This document shows, piece after piece, positions 12,766 to 23,322 of a stretch of DNA of 64,000 nt (position 1 is the stretch's first letter; each line of letters begins with the position of its first letter). This DNA is from Amoebidium appalachense. Its lineage: Eukaryota; Ichthyosporea. The notes beneath the pieces were generated by a model, which was not told where the DNA came from, searched no databases, and saw nothing but the letters and a program-made list of their open reading frames with translations. Both the position numbers and the translations under genes were made by a program. Where the stretch lies: contig CAVNZM010000010.1 in assembly GCA_963693365.1 (NCBI GenBank), positions 7,068,001 through 7,132,000 on the forward strand. The letters run 5' to 3'.

Positions 12766-13459
12766 AGGGGTCAAAGCACCTGTCCGGGATGCCATGGACT
12801 ACCACGTTGTTCACAGAGGTGCATATGCTCTTTGGAAAGCGCATGTAGTTGAGGGGGGAGGGATAGGCCCCATTGTCCACAATATACTGGTGGCATAGCT
12901 GGTCTAGCTGCTCGGTGGTCACCCCGGGCTGTATGTGTGTACGTGTGTGTGTGTGTGTGTGTGTGGGAAGGGGGGGGGGGGGGGGAGGGGGGAGGGGGGG
13001 GGGAGGGGGGGGGGGGGGGGGGGGAGGGATGAGTGAGTGAGAGTAATTAAGTGAGTGAGAGAGTGAGTGAGTGTGTGAGTGAGTGTGTGAGTGTGTGTGT
13101 GTGTGTGTGTGTGTACGTGTGTGTGCGCATGCACAAACGTGGGGTGCGGGGGGCCGTGTGTGTGTTTGTGGGGGGGGGGGGGGGGGGGGGGAGGGGGGGA
13201 GGGAGGGAATGCAGTTTTGATAAGCGAGTAAACAGTGTGTGTGAGGATGGATGGGGACGGGGTCAGGGGACAGTTAAGTTGTCCGCATGCATGCAGCCCA
13301 TGTGTGTGGCTTGCCTGTTCACAAAAACGTAAGCATATGTACCAGCGTAAACTTAGCACCTCTCCCTATCAACATATCTACAGCATAACCGCACACCTAA
13401 CATGTTACAAAAGCACATCCATTAGTGTAGTGTGTGTGTTTGTCTTTGTGTGTTTGCGT

Positions 13460-13514
<55 letters not shown>

Positions 13515-13707
13515 TGTGTGTTTGTGTGTGTATGTGTGTGTGTGTGTTTGCATGCGTGCAGCGCGGTTGGGTCCGTGCGTATGTGCATGTGCGTGCATGA
13601 GCACGTATGTGTGTATGGTGTGTGCGTGCATGTATTGTGTGTGTGCGTGAATGTGCGTGTGCATGTGTGTGCATGTGTGCGTCTGTGAACGTGCATGCGT
13701 GTGCGCC

Positions 13708-13738
<31 letters not shown>

Positions 13739-13844
13739 ACCTTGACGTGCTGTGCCACATAGTCCATGGTCCTCCTACCCAGCTGGCATGCTGCCCTTAT
13801 CTTTTCGATCTCTTCCGGTGGCTGGATGATGATGTTATCCCCCA
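6607..13844 (-). CDS. Methionine aminopeptidase type I, organellar (MAP1B/1D-like), 5' exon(s) not located
   Basis: This dinuclear-metal hydrolase removes the initiator Met from nascent proteins. Seven minus-strand exons join in frame: 13844-13741, 12928-12780, 12292-12178, 8200-8109, 7722-7625, 7195-7157 and 6758-6607, giving about 248 residues to a TAG stop. Sequence marks are [77 protein letters not shown] and [10 protein letters not shown]. The five expected metal ligands are visible: Asp in SIDIS, Asp in HGD, His in VGHG, Glu in FTIEP and Glu in QFEH. EPGIM resembles plant organellar MAP1 more than cytosolic MetAP1. The first readable exon begins mid-codon, so at least one upstream exon with any targeting peptide is missing. 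Poly-Lys/Arg frames near 15.2-15.4 kb on minus are possible but unsupported. The 8201-12177 intron carries a reverse transcriptase relic. Confidence 0.92.
7766..7840 (-). repeat. Fragment of the SINE-like repeat, minus orientation
   Basis: The plus sequence CAGAGTACGAAGTACAC and TGCAACATGGGGCACAGGCA are reverse-complement relatives of the family tail (GTACTTCGTACTGTG, TGTCCTGCACCATGC). The copy is sense-oriented relative to the minus-strand MetAP gene. Confidence 0.5.
8202..8340. repeat. (GT)n microsatellite abutting a MetAP splice acceptor
   Basis: The run of GT on plus is CA in the sense of the minus-strand gene. It ends exactly in the CACACACAG acceptor of the exon 8200-8109. Confidence 0.9.
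8690..8835 (-). repeat. Divergent SINE-like repeat, minus orientation
   Basis: GAGCCCATCATCAGGGGGG, then CTTTTACCTCTCGCG and AAAGACGAGCAGGGTT, form the reverse complement of family segments. It most resembles the divergent copy at 41450-41560 (GAGGGTAAAAGG, CCTGATGATGGGCTC). Again it is sense-oriented relative to the MetAP gene. Confidence 0.6.
9415..11660 (-). mobile_element. Reverse transcriptase element inside a MetAP intron
   Basis: The element sits in the 8201-12177 intron on the host gene's strand. Only an RT-type coding region was recognised. I saw no RNase H, integrase, GIY-YIG or AP-endonuclease domain, no clear terminal repeats and no target-site duplication. The flanks at about 8.94-9.07 kb and 11.79 kb are G-rich tracts. 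True element ends are unknown, so the coordinates are those of the coding relic. Base composition is visibly more AT-rich than the surrounding low-complexity introns. Confidence 0.7.
9415..11660 (-). pseudogene. Reverse transcriptase relic (stand-alone RT of the IPMGTNC type), one frameshift and two in-frame TAA
   Basis: Three minus-strand blocks form one protein: about 11614-10840, 10836-9868 and 9864-9415. The N-terminal block has a [21 protein letters not shown] segment typical of this RT group. The middle block runs [12 protein letters not shown], then [20 protein letters not shown] (template-grip region), [24 protein letters not shown] (motif A), [18 protein letters not shown] (motif B) and [13 protein letters not shown] (motif C, YIDD). 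The last block contains the VNYLDHHI segment. The frame changes near 10840. TAA codons interrupt the same frame at 10764-10762 and 9867-9865. The catalytic residues are intact, so decay may be recent. I recall this kind of RT from many aquatic animal genomes, with an uncertain relation to Penelope-like or rvt genes. An upstream Gln/Asn-rich stretch (about 11680-11780) may be its degraded start. Confidence 0.8.
11984..12075. repeat. (GT)n microsatellite
   Basis: Nearly pure GT run just downstream, in the sense direction, of the MetAP exon 12292-12178. G-rich sequence separates it from that exon. Confidence 0.9.
12929..13740. repeat. GT-rich and G-rich low-complexity intron of MetAP
   Basis: The whole intron between exons 13844-13741 and 12928-12780 is built of GT runs (12932-12964, 13090-13130, 13430-13550, 13710-13738) and G runs (12967-13028, 13170-13205). 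In the sense direction both the donor side (GTACACAC) and the acceptor side (ACACATACAG) are CA repeats. Confidence 0.85.
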
Positions 13845-14289
13845 CTGTGTGTGTGTTTGCCATCAACACTAGGAAGTGCCCCCCTGCTCCCCCCTCAACC
13901 CCCCCCCCCCCCCCCCCCCAAAAAGACACCCCCACATATCCACCAACAAGAACCAAGCATGTGTTGTAGCTCATACGATGGCCCCCCCTCCCCCCCCCCC
14001 CCCCTCCCCCCCCCTCCCCTTTCAGCCCTCGAAAAAAAGGGGGGGGGGAGGGGGGGGGCATACCTACCCCAAGTTAACACAATTACCATGCGGGAGAATT
14101 CTTCAAGTACAACCCCCCCTCCCCCCCCTCCTCCTCCTCCCCCACCCTTTGCTAAACTTTCTTTCTTTTTCTGCACCTACCTACCCCCCCCCCCCCTCCC
14201 CCTCCTCCTCTCTCAGCTCTGCTCTGTTCTGATCCCCCAGCCCACCCTTTGCACACTGCGGGTGGGAGGAGATCAGAACTTAGAGGACC

Positions 14290-14322
<33 letters not shown>

Positions 14323-16813
14323 ATAAAAAAAAGAACATTTGTGCCGTCACGTCTGGAACCATACAGGCACACTCTCTATTCCATTTCAATGTTCCCAAAC
14401 CAAACTAGCAGCACTACCCCACACGTCCAGCCCTCAAGTTCACTACACTACACCGGAGTGATACCCCCCCCCCCCCCCCCCCCCTTTACGCCGATTCATT
14501 GCTTCCCCTCCACTTCCCTCCTTTTCCGTTTCGTCCCACCTCACCCCCCCCCCCCCCCCCCCCCCCCCTACCCCACCTCCCCACACACACAACTTTCTCA
14601 ACCCACATCCCGTGCATTCAGCCTCTCTTTCCCCTACAAATAGATCCTGTTTTGTTAGGGCAACGTTTGCACACAAACCCGCCCACCCACCCACCCATCC
14701 ATTAAACGTTTGCAACCCACCCACACCGTCAAACACGTGCAGCCCACACACCTGGTGAGCCCAAACCCGTTGCAGCATAGTGGGGGGCAACAATGTGGCT
14801 CGGTACTGTAAGCTGAGGAGACACAACCCCGGGCCTTTCCTGTTTTTCTGTTAGTCATACTAGATAGATGAGAGAAAAGAAACATCCACAGGAAACTGTA
14901 GTGATGACTTGGCGAGTTCATTAGGGAGAGCAATGCTACACCTGCTGCCTGAGCAGGGTACCCTTTTGGCCAGCTTGCACCACGACTGAGCATCAAGGGA
15001 AAGAGGGTGGATTGAGAAAGAGAGAAAAAAAAAGGAAGGGGACGGGGGAGGGGGGGGGGGGGGGGGAAGGGGGGAGGATATGGATGAACAATACCAGTGT
15101 GTTTTATGTGAAGGACAGTGTTCACTATGTGTTGTTTATCCGTGCGCTGTATGGTAACTTCGTGTTGTTGACTTCAGGGCACATCAGTGGCTTCTTCGAG
15201 TTCTTGCGTTTAGATTCTTTCTTTCTCAGGTGCACGGCAAGTTGCTCAAGCACACATGGCACAAGCTAAGGGTTGTGTTGACACAGTGGGGTCACAGAAC
15301 ACGACCACGCACAGACAGGCACACACATACACACGCTCACGCATGCGAGCTATCACGCACACAAATACAGGCACACTGAGTGAGCCACTCACAATAAGTG
15401 AAAAGTGTGATGGTCTTCTCCTCTTGCGCCGGCCAAAGCTGAAGCCACCCAACTGTTTTGGGTGACGATGGTCAGTGTCGGGGCTCTAGGATGTGTGGGG
15501 TTACAGGGCCTTTTCTCTGTGTGTCATGCGTTTTCATACCAATAATAGTATAATCCATCAAGCAGTGAGCGGGGAATATTTGTACATTATCAGTTATTGC
15601 TTGACAACCCGATGGAAGAGGTTGGGGGGGGAGGGGGAGAGGAAGGGGGGAGGGGGGGAGGGGGGAGGGGGGGGGGGGGAGGGGGGAGGAGGAGGCACGG
15701 AGAACATTTGCCGTTTTGTCTAGATCTCTTCAGTAAGTTAAAGGCAAGTGCACGCCGCCACAGAATTTTACCACCCAAGCCTGACCAATATCCTTACCTC
15801 AAGCTCAATTCACTTTTTATAACAGCCAAAATGAAAGGCGAAGACCCATTTTAATATCAGAAAACCAGGTCGTTAACACCAGCTGTGTGCTGTGCATGTT
15901 TTCTTACCGCCCTTGTAGGTATGCTGCTTAGGGCTGCCTTCAGGCCGGGCTGCAAAAGCCTAGCGCCTCTTGCCAGCATTTTCGAAAAAGGGTAGGTGGT
16001 ATAACGGGAAATATGGCCACTTGCAAACTCAAATTTCTTCCAACTACTGAATCTCTCGCTTCTTTTTACAACCTAGACGGCCCTAGCTCTCAGGGGTCCG
16101 TGATACATGCGCTGCTCAGTTGCTGAGTGATTGCGCAAACCCCATGGCTCAGTCCCGGCCGAAACTGATATCAGTCATAGGTGAAATTGCAGCAGGTTTT
16201 CAGGTTTTCATCGCCGCTGGTGCCACTTTTGTGCGGCACTTTTTAATCGCAAGCATGTTGATAGCAGATAGGTGTGAGTTTTTATGTCGCGTTTTACCTC
16301 TTTCCCTACGGGTGTCTGCTACACTGGCTGGCAATGTGACCACTTTAGACTTTTGGTTGAATTCTGTTGGTCGCCACATTGAGTATTTATATGATTTTGA
16401 CACAGTGTTCAGGTATCTCAGTATGCACTTGTTACTGGATAACTCGTCAAGTTTTTATTGTCTTCTCAGTATGCCGTGCATACTTGCATATCTTTCCGTC
16501 GAATAAATCCAGTCAAAAGAAAAAGGTTTACGAAAGTTTTTATAAATTTTAAAAGAAATGGGAAAAATGAATGGGAAAGTGAAAGTAACTGTTTAGCCGA
16601 TTTATGCTTCGAATCGACGTAGGATACACTGTGGTTTATAACTTGGCGATTGTCAACGTTTGGCCATCGTACTTTCGTCTCTCAAGTACAACACATGGCA
16701 ATTGTTATCTCTCGTATTTCCTCTCCTCTTTTTTGTTAAGTTACACACAGCAATTGTTATGCACTGAAAACCCCCACTTTCGTTTTCTACCCTTAGGGTT
16801 GGCCAACAGCAAC
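13845..16813. other. Divergent region between MetAP and INTS6; no gene assigned
   Basis: The region should contain the missing MetAP 5' exon(s) on minus and the promoters of both genes. It holds C runs (about 13901-13919, 14291-14320, 14463-14484, 14546-14568) and G-rich DNA (15045-15075, 15622-15690). A Lys/Arg-rich minus frame at about 15255-15170 and a short minus frame ending in a GTGTGTGG donor near 14757 are candidate exons without recognisable homology. An open plus frame runs from 16604 into INTS6 and could be 5' UTR or extra coding. Confidence 0.5.
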
Positions 16814-17312
16814 ATGGCTGTTGATTTGGGCTCTGTCCCTGCCTGGACACCCCCAAGCTCTTCCGCTCCTACACCGGGGGGAGAGGGCTCAGCTCCCCCC
16901 CAAGCACCACCCCCGCAAAGACAGTCAGCATTTTGGCCGCCAAAGCCTCCAGCCCCAGTAGACAAGCAAGCACAGGCACCGACACAGAGATACCCACCAC
17001 CAACGCAGCAACCGCCACCGCAAGAGGTTAAGCACACACCGCATGTTGTTTTCTTGGTGGATACTAGCGTGTCGATGAATCAAAGATGCATATATGGAAC
17101 TACACTTTTGGATGTGGCCAAACGTTGTGTAACACACTTCATAGCGGAGGCCCGATCGAACCCCATGTTCAACTGCATGTACAGTCTGATGTCCTTTGAG
17201 GATGACTTGGCCTCGGCACTCAAATACACACCAAAAGAGGCGGCTTCAGTTCTGGAAGCACAGGTACTGGAAGGAAATGTGTTTTTAGAGATATTGTATC
17301 TCTCTCAACTCC

Positions 17313-17346
<34 letters not shown>

Positions 17347-17552
17347 TGCTCTCTTCTCTCCTCTCTCTCTATCCTTCTCTCTCTCTCTCCCCTCCCCCTC
17401 CTCCCCCCCCGCCCGTCGTCTCACTCTCTTCACACACACACACACATGCACACACACACACTCTCTCTCCCTCTTGCTCCTTCCCACGCGTAGCCCCCTC
17501 CCCCCCCCCCCACACACACACACATACACACAGATACACACACACACACACA

Positions 17553-17585
<33 letters not shown>

Positions 17586-18628
17586 CCCCCTCTCTCTTCC
17601 CCCCCCCCCCCCCTCTCTGTGTGTCTGCCTCTCTCTCTCTCCCTGCCCTCTCTCTCTCTCTGCCCCCCCCCCCTCCCCCCCCATTCCTTTCCCTTGCTCC
17701 CGACCTCCCTTCTTTCCTCCCTCTTTTCATAACCCCTCCTCGTCCTCCACTCCCTTGGCCCCTTTCTTTCCTCTATCTGCTCTCTGTACCAGTATCAGCC
17801 CTATTGCTGTTCGCAACCCTTGACTTATTCCCACCTTTCCTCCCTCCCCTCTTTATCTCCCCTGTAACCCCCCCCCCCCCCCCCCCCCCCTCCCCCCCCT
17901 CTCTGCCCCCCTGCCCCTTCCCCCCTCCCTTTCCCAACTCCCCCATCAACACACACACAGACACACACTCTGACACTCTCACTCACGCTCACCCTCACAC
18001 TCACACTCACATTCACTTGCTTACACTCACTTACACAGACTCAATCACACTTGAAGTTCCCTTTTTGGTGAACTTTCATCCTGTCATTTGCTACCACCCT
18101 CTATGTTTTTTTTTGTGCAGCTGTGTCATCACCTTCCTAATCTCTGATTACCCCTGTGCCTTGCCGTCTCTCCTTCCATCACATGCCCTCCCAAATGACA
18201 CCCCCCCCCCCCCCCCCCCCCCCCCCTTCTTTTTTACCGCCGTCTCTTGGTAGTGGACACCTTTAAATCTCCATTTACTTTGCCAGCTTGCATGCATTTA
18301 TGTACATCATAAATAGAAAAGGACAAGCGAAGTTGTTATTGAGCATGCAGGGAGACAATGGGTAGAGAAGCGAGGGGTTAAAGGCATAGTAGCTGGCGTG
18401 TCGTTTTGTACTAACACTGGACATTTTTTCTTTTAAAGTTGGCCAGCTTGGAAGCCACCGACACATCGACACTGTCTGTAGCCACCCGCAATGTGTTTGA
18501 CTACCTCAACATGACCCGTTTCCAGTCGAACGTGGACACCTTTGCCCAGGTGCGTACACATTAGTGTTGGGTTGAACACTGCATATTCTTGATGAATTTG
18601 GTGAATATTATGGTGCATTTGCTGCTCA

Positions 18629-18681
<53 letters not shown>

Positions 18682-19264
18682 CATCACATATACCGTAAAA
18701 TCCGATCAGTGCACTCCTTTTTGACGTCTTACCGAGAATGGTCGACATAGATTTCAACTGACTTTGTCTGTTTGCAGGGTCGTAGGCCATGGGTAGCGGA
18801 GCACACTATGATTGTGCTTCTGACAGACGGGGGAAGCATCATTCAGCCCCCTGGGCCCCCCACAGCCCCAACCCCACCCCTACCCGTTGACACCTTCACC
18901 ATGCCTCCCTTTGTCTCCTCCCTGCCTGGCGCTGAACTGCAGGCAGAGGCTTTCAGGTGTGTTGTATGTGTGTGTGAACACGTGTGGTGTGTATATGTGT
19001 ATGTTTGTTTTTGTTTTTTGTTTTTTTTTGTTCTGGGTTTTGTTGTTCTAGTAGTGATTAATATAAATAGTAAATGTGTCCGTTGGTGTGCTTCAAGAAT
19101 TGTTTTCTGTTCGATTAGGGTGGTGGTAAGGTTCGATTGTGTCAGCCCTTTTCTTGTTTCCTTGAATCTACCTCTTGTAAACAATAGTATTAGCAAGGTT
19201 TACAGAAACATAATTTGTAGCTCGGAAAAAGAAAAGAAGAAAATAGTGTGCACTACCGCACTTA

Positions 19265-19302
<38 letters not shown>

Positions 19303-19347
19303 TAAGACCTTTTTGGCTCTTCACCTTTCTGCTTTTTCTGATTGTTT

Positions 19348-19430
<83 letters not shown>

Positions 19431-19606
19431 AAGACCTTTCTGGCGCTTCACCTTTTTCTGATTGTTTTGAAGTCCCCCCCCCCCCCCCCCCCTCCGGGGA
19501 AATAAAAAAAAGGGGGGGGGGTGGGGGGGAGAAGAAAGGACAGAGGGGTGGGGTGGGGGGAGGAGGGGAGGGACGGGGGCACGGCACTCGCATACACACA
19601 CACACC

Positions 19607-19657
<51 letters not shown>

Positions 19658-19673
19658 ACCACCACCACCACCA

Positions 19674-19750
<77 letters not shown>

Positions 19751-20648
19751 CACACGCACGCACGCACGCACGCACGCACGCACCTCCCAGCCTCTGTAAC
19801 TGCCTTTCTCCGAATGCATTGTCCTACATTTTCCATGCCTTTCCTTCACACATTTACATCGTTCCAACCCTTTTTCCCCTTTCTTCCACAGATGGGACCA
19901 ACGTGTGTTTGCCATCACCCTCTGCATACCAGGCATCGACCCAAACATCCGCCTACCCCCCGTAATTGACGGAGACCAACCTCTAGCCCCCATCATCCAC
20001 CCAATAGGTCGAGAGGCCTTGGGGTATGACCACGCAATAGCTCCATTTTGCCGTTCTACCGGTGGGCTCTCACTAACTGTGAGAGATGTGTTTCCCGGTG
20101 GGCCGGGTCTGTGTGAGCATCAGAGGAGAAAACATGACTGTGTAGAGTGTGGAAGGCTTAAGGGGGTGATGGATGTGGTGGTTAAGAACATACCCCAGGC
20201 GGGGGTGATTGTGTCCTTTGACAGGCTCAAGGATGAGCCGTTGGCGGAGGGAATTGGTAGGTGCCCAACCTCTACTTTTCTCTCTCTCTTTCTCTCCCCT
20301 TTCCCCCCTCTCCCCCTCCCCACCCTCCATACACGCACACACACCTAAAACCACACACACACCTCTCCCCATCCCGCCTCTCCCTTCTATCTCCTAATCC
20401 CTGATAAGTCTGCATTTTCTTTGATGCGCGCTTTGTGAAGTCTGCATTGCACTGCCCGTCGTGATTGTATACATCGTTCTCCTTAGCCCCCCCCCCCCCC
20501 CCCCCCCCCTTTTCCTCCCCACCACCACCATCATCACCACGACCAACAAGAAAAAGGAACAGACCTGACCCACCCCCCTTCTTATGTTGCTTTCCTTGCA
20601 GGTACACTCTGCAACAGTACCATTCGGTGTGAACTTGTACCCGTAATA

Positions 20649-20680
<32 letters not shown>

Positions 20681-21039
20681 CTTTCCCCCTCCTTCTCCTC
20701 CCCTTCTCGACCCACCACCCACACGCTGCATCACAAGTGTGTTTGTTTTCTGACCCTTCTGTGGTGTGCAGGGCCACGGCTTGAGGGGCAGGCTGCAGCC
20801 AACATCATGCTCAAGGAGCAGAGGCACCCAGGCATCTGGCCCATCCCTGAGCCCTACTGGGTAGACCCCACACTCGACAGGCCCCAGCCCAGAACAAGGG
20901 AGGCATGCACTATTAGGTTCAGCTGCAGGGCTGTAAAGTGGCAGGTGGGTTGCATATCTCCACCCAAAGTAGTTATATTTGTCATAATAGCTATGATAAT
21001 AATTATTAAATCAAAGTTGGAATGAGCTAGATTATCATG

Positions 21040-21071
<32 letters not shown>

Positions 21072-22545
21072 TTTTTTTTTAGTGTAAAAAGACCATCGCC
21101 TATTGTCTTTGGCACCACACACCGATACTCCGTTGTGAACAGGCTTGGCCGGTGCCGTGAATGCACCCGCTGTGACCTGGGGAACGCACGCACAGTGCAT
21201 GCACCGATCACCACGACATGCAGGAGACTTGCTCTTTTATCACAAAGTGGAAATCATTCTCGGAAAAAGGGGAATGGGAGGTAGGAAAGGCGGAGGGGGA
21301 GGGGAGAGGGTGGAGGGGGAGAGGGGGGAGGGGGGAGGCATATGGGAACGTCGAACAGATGGAGGAACCCATTTATTAGAGTATTGATATACAGAAAGGC
21401 AGGAACCCGGGGGAGAGGGGGGGGGGGGGGGGGTATGGGGAAGGGGAGAGGGGGGGGGGGGGGGGGGGGGATGCTTATTTGTTTAATATGTACAGAAGGG
21501 CAGGAATCGCGGTGGTGGGTGTGTGTAGAGAGGGGGGGAGGGGGGGGGGGGGGGGGGGTATAGAAGAGTGAAAGAGGCAGGGGCAGGGGTGATTTTGTAT
21601 GCAATACCACTTCAAGCAGCTCATGTGGTCTGTTCCCAGGTGGAGGATGGGTTCTTCGACAAGTACCAGCTGACACACTGCAACCTGGTCAAGGTCATCC
21701 TCGACCAGAAGAACCCAGACGAGGTCTACCAGGTGGGTGGGTGTGTGTTGGGTGGGGGCGTGTGTGGGTGGGTGTGGTTGGGGAGTGTGGGGTGGGTGCA
21801 ATATGCGTGTCTGTGTGCGTCTGTGTGGGCGGTGTGAGGCTGTGTGTACATGAGTTTTGTGTTGTGTGGTAAGGCGTATGTTCTGTTTTAAAATGTTGTT
21901 CTGGAAAGGGGAGGGGGAGGGGGGGGGGGGGGGGGGGGGGGATCGGACTAGGTGCATGGAGTCGATACAATGTATTTGCATGTGAGTGGGTGTTTGTCTC
22001 TGTGCCATGTACTGTCTTCTGCCTTCTATCCCCGGGGGTTTGAGCATCCCCACAGAACACACGTTGCTCCTCAGTAGAGAACACACGTTGCTCCTCAGTA
22101 GAAAGTATTGTTATCACCGCAGCTGATCTAAAGTGCTATTGATAGAACTAGACCTGATCCATGACGTCACCCTTTGCAGGTGTTCATGCCGGGCAGCCAC
22201 AAGAGCGGTGTTAGGGGCCACCCGTTTGGGTTCCTCAAGCCCAGCAGCAGCAACGACGGGCTGTTTCTGTTCGTCATGCCCTACAACTACCCCGTGCTGC
22301 TGGAGTTGCTAAATCGTTTGAAGCAGGTGTGTGGGTGTGGGTGTTTTTTTTTTTTTTTTTTTTTTTTTGGGGGGGGGGGGGGAGGGGGAGGGGTTGGATG
22401 GGTAGGTGTGGGGGTGCGGGGGGAGGGGGGGGGCGTGGATGGGTCTGTGCGTGTGTGCGTGTGTGCGTGTGCGAAAACGTGTGGTGTGTGTGTGCGTGCG
22501 TTTGTCTAGGGTTGGGTGCCTTTTGCTGTTTGTGTGTGTGCGTAA

Positions 22546-22577
<32 letters not shown>

Positions 22578-23152
22578 AAATGAGCAGTAACAGGTGAAAG
22601 GGCTGAAAGTTGGGTTATGTGTATGATATATTCCCCCCTCAAAAAGGTCCCTGACTCCTTTGCACACACCTTGGGTTATTGTTCTCCTTCAGTTTTTTGT
22701 TCTACTTCCACATCCTTTTCAGGCATCCGTTGTGTATTTGTACTTCATTACTGTGTACTGGATCTTCCCCTCCTTCCCCCTCCCCCCTTCCCCCCCCCCC
22801 CCCCTCCCCCCCTTCCGGCCCTTCCCCTCGCCACCACACCCCCACCCTACCCCACTCCTGCCCCCGCCCCCCTACCTTCCCCCTTCTGTTCCGGCGCCGT
22901 CCTTCCACCTTCCCTTCCACCCTCTCTTCTCGGGTGTGTCTAGTGTTTCTCCACCTGCACTACCCTATTCCATCTCTTGCACGTAAATTGTTGTTTCCCA
23001 GGCTCGACTTACACATGTTTGTTGCGTGCAGATGGGGGGCAACCCCAATGCCAAGTGGCGGCAGGACTTTGAGGGCTACATTGCCGATGTGCCCTACTAC
23101 TACATCCCCGCACTAAGGGAGCGCCTACGCAGATTCAACGTCGATCGGTGGA

Positions 23153-23198
<46 letters not shown>

Positions 23199-23252
23199 TT
23201 ACCCACCCCCCCCCACACACACACACAGACACACACACTCACACTCACGAAG

Positions 23253-23322
<70 letters not shown>

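Noticed and set aside
15170-15470. Lys/Arg-rich frames as a ribosomal protein or the MetAP first exon
   Set aside because: No specific family match and no in-phase splice pairing could be shown; mentioned only as candidates.
17346-18253. Continuation of the INTS6 frame past 17263 as Leu/Ser/Pro protein
   Set aside because: A clean GT donor at 17264 and an in-phase exon at 18439 restore INTS6 homology; the rest is CT/C repeat.
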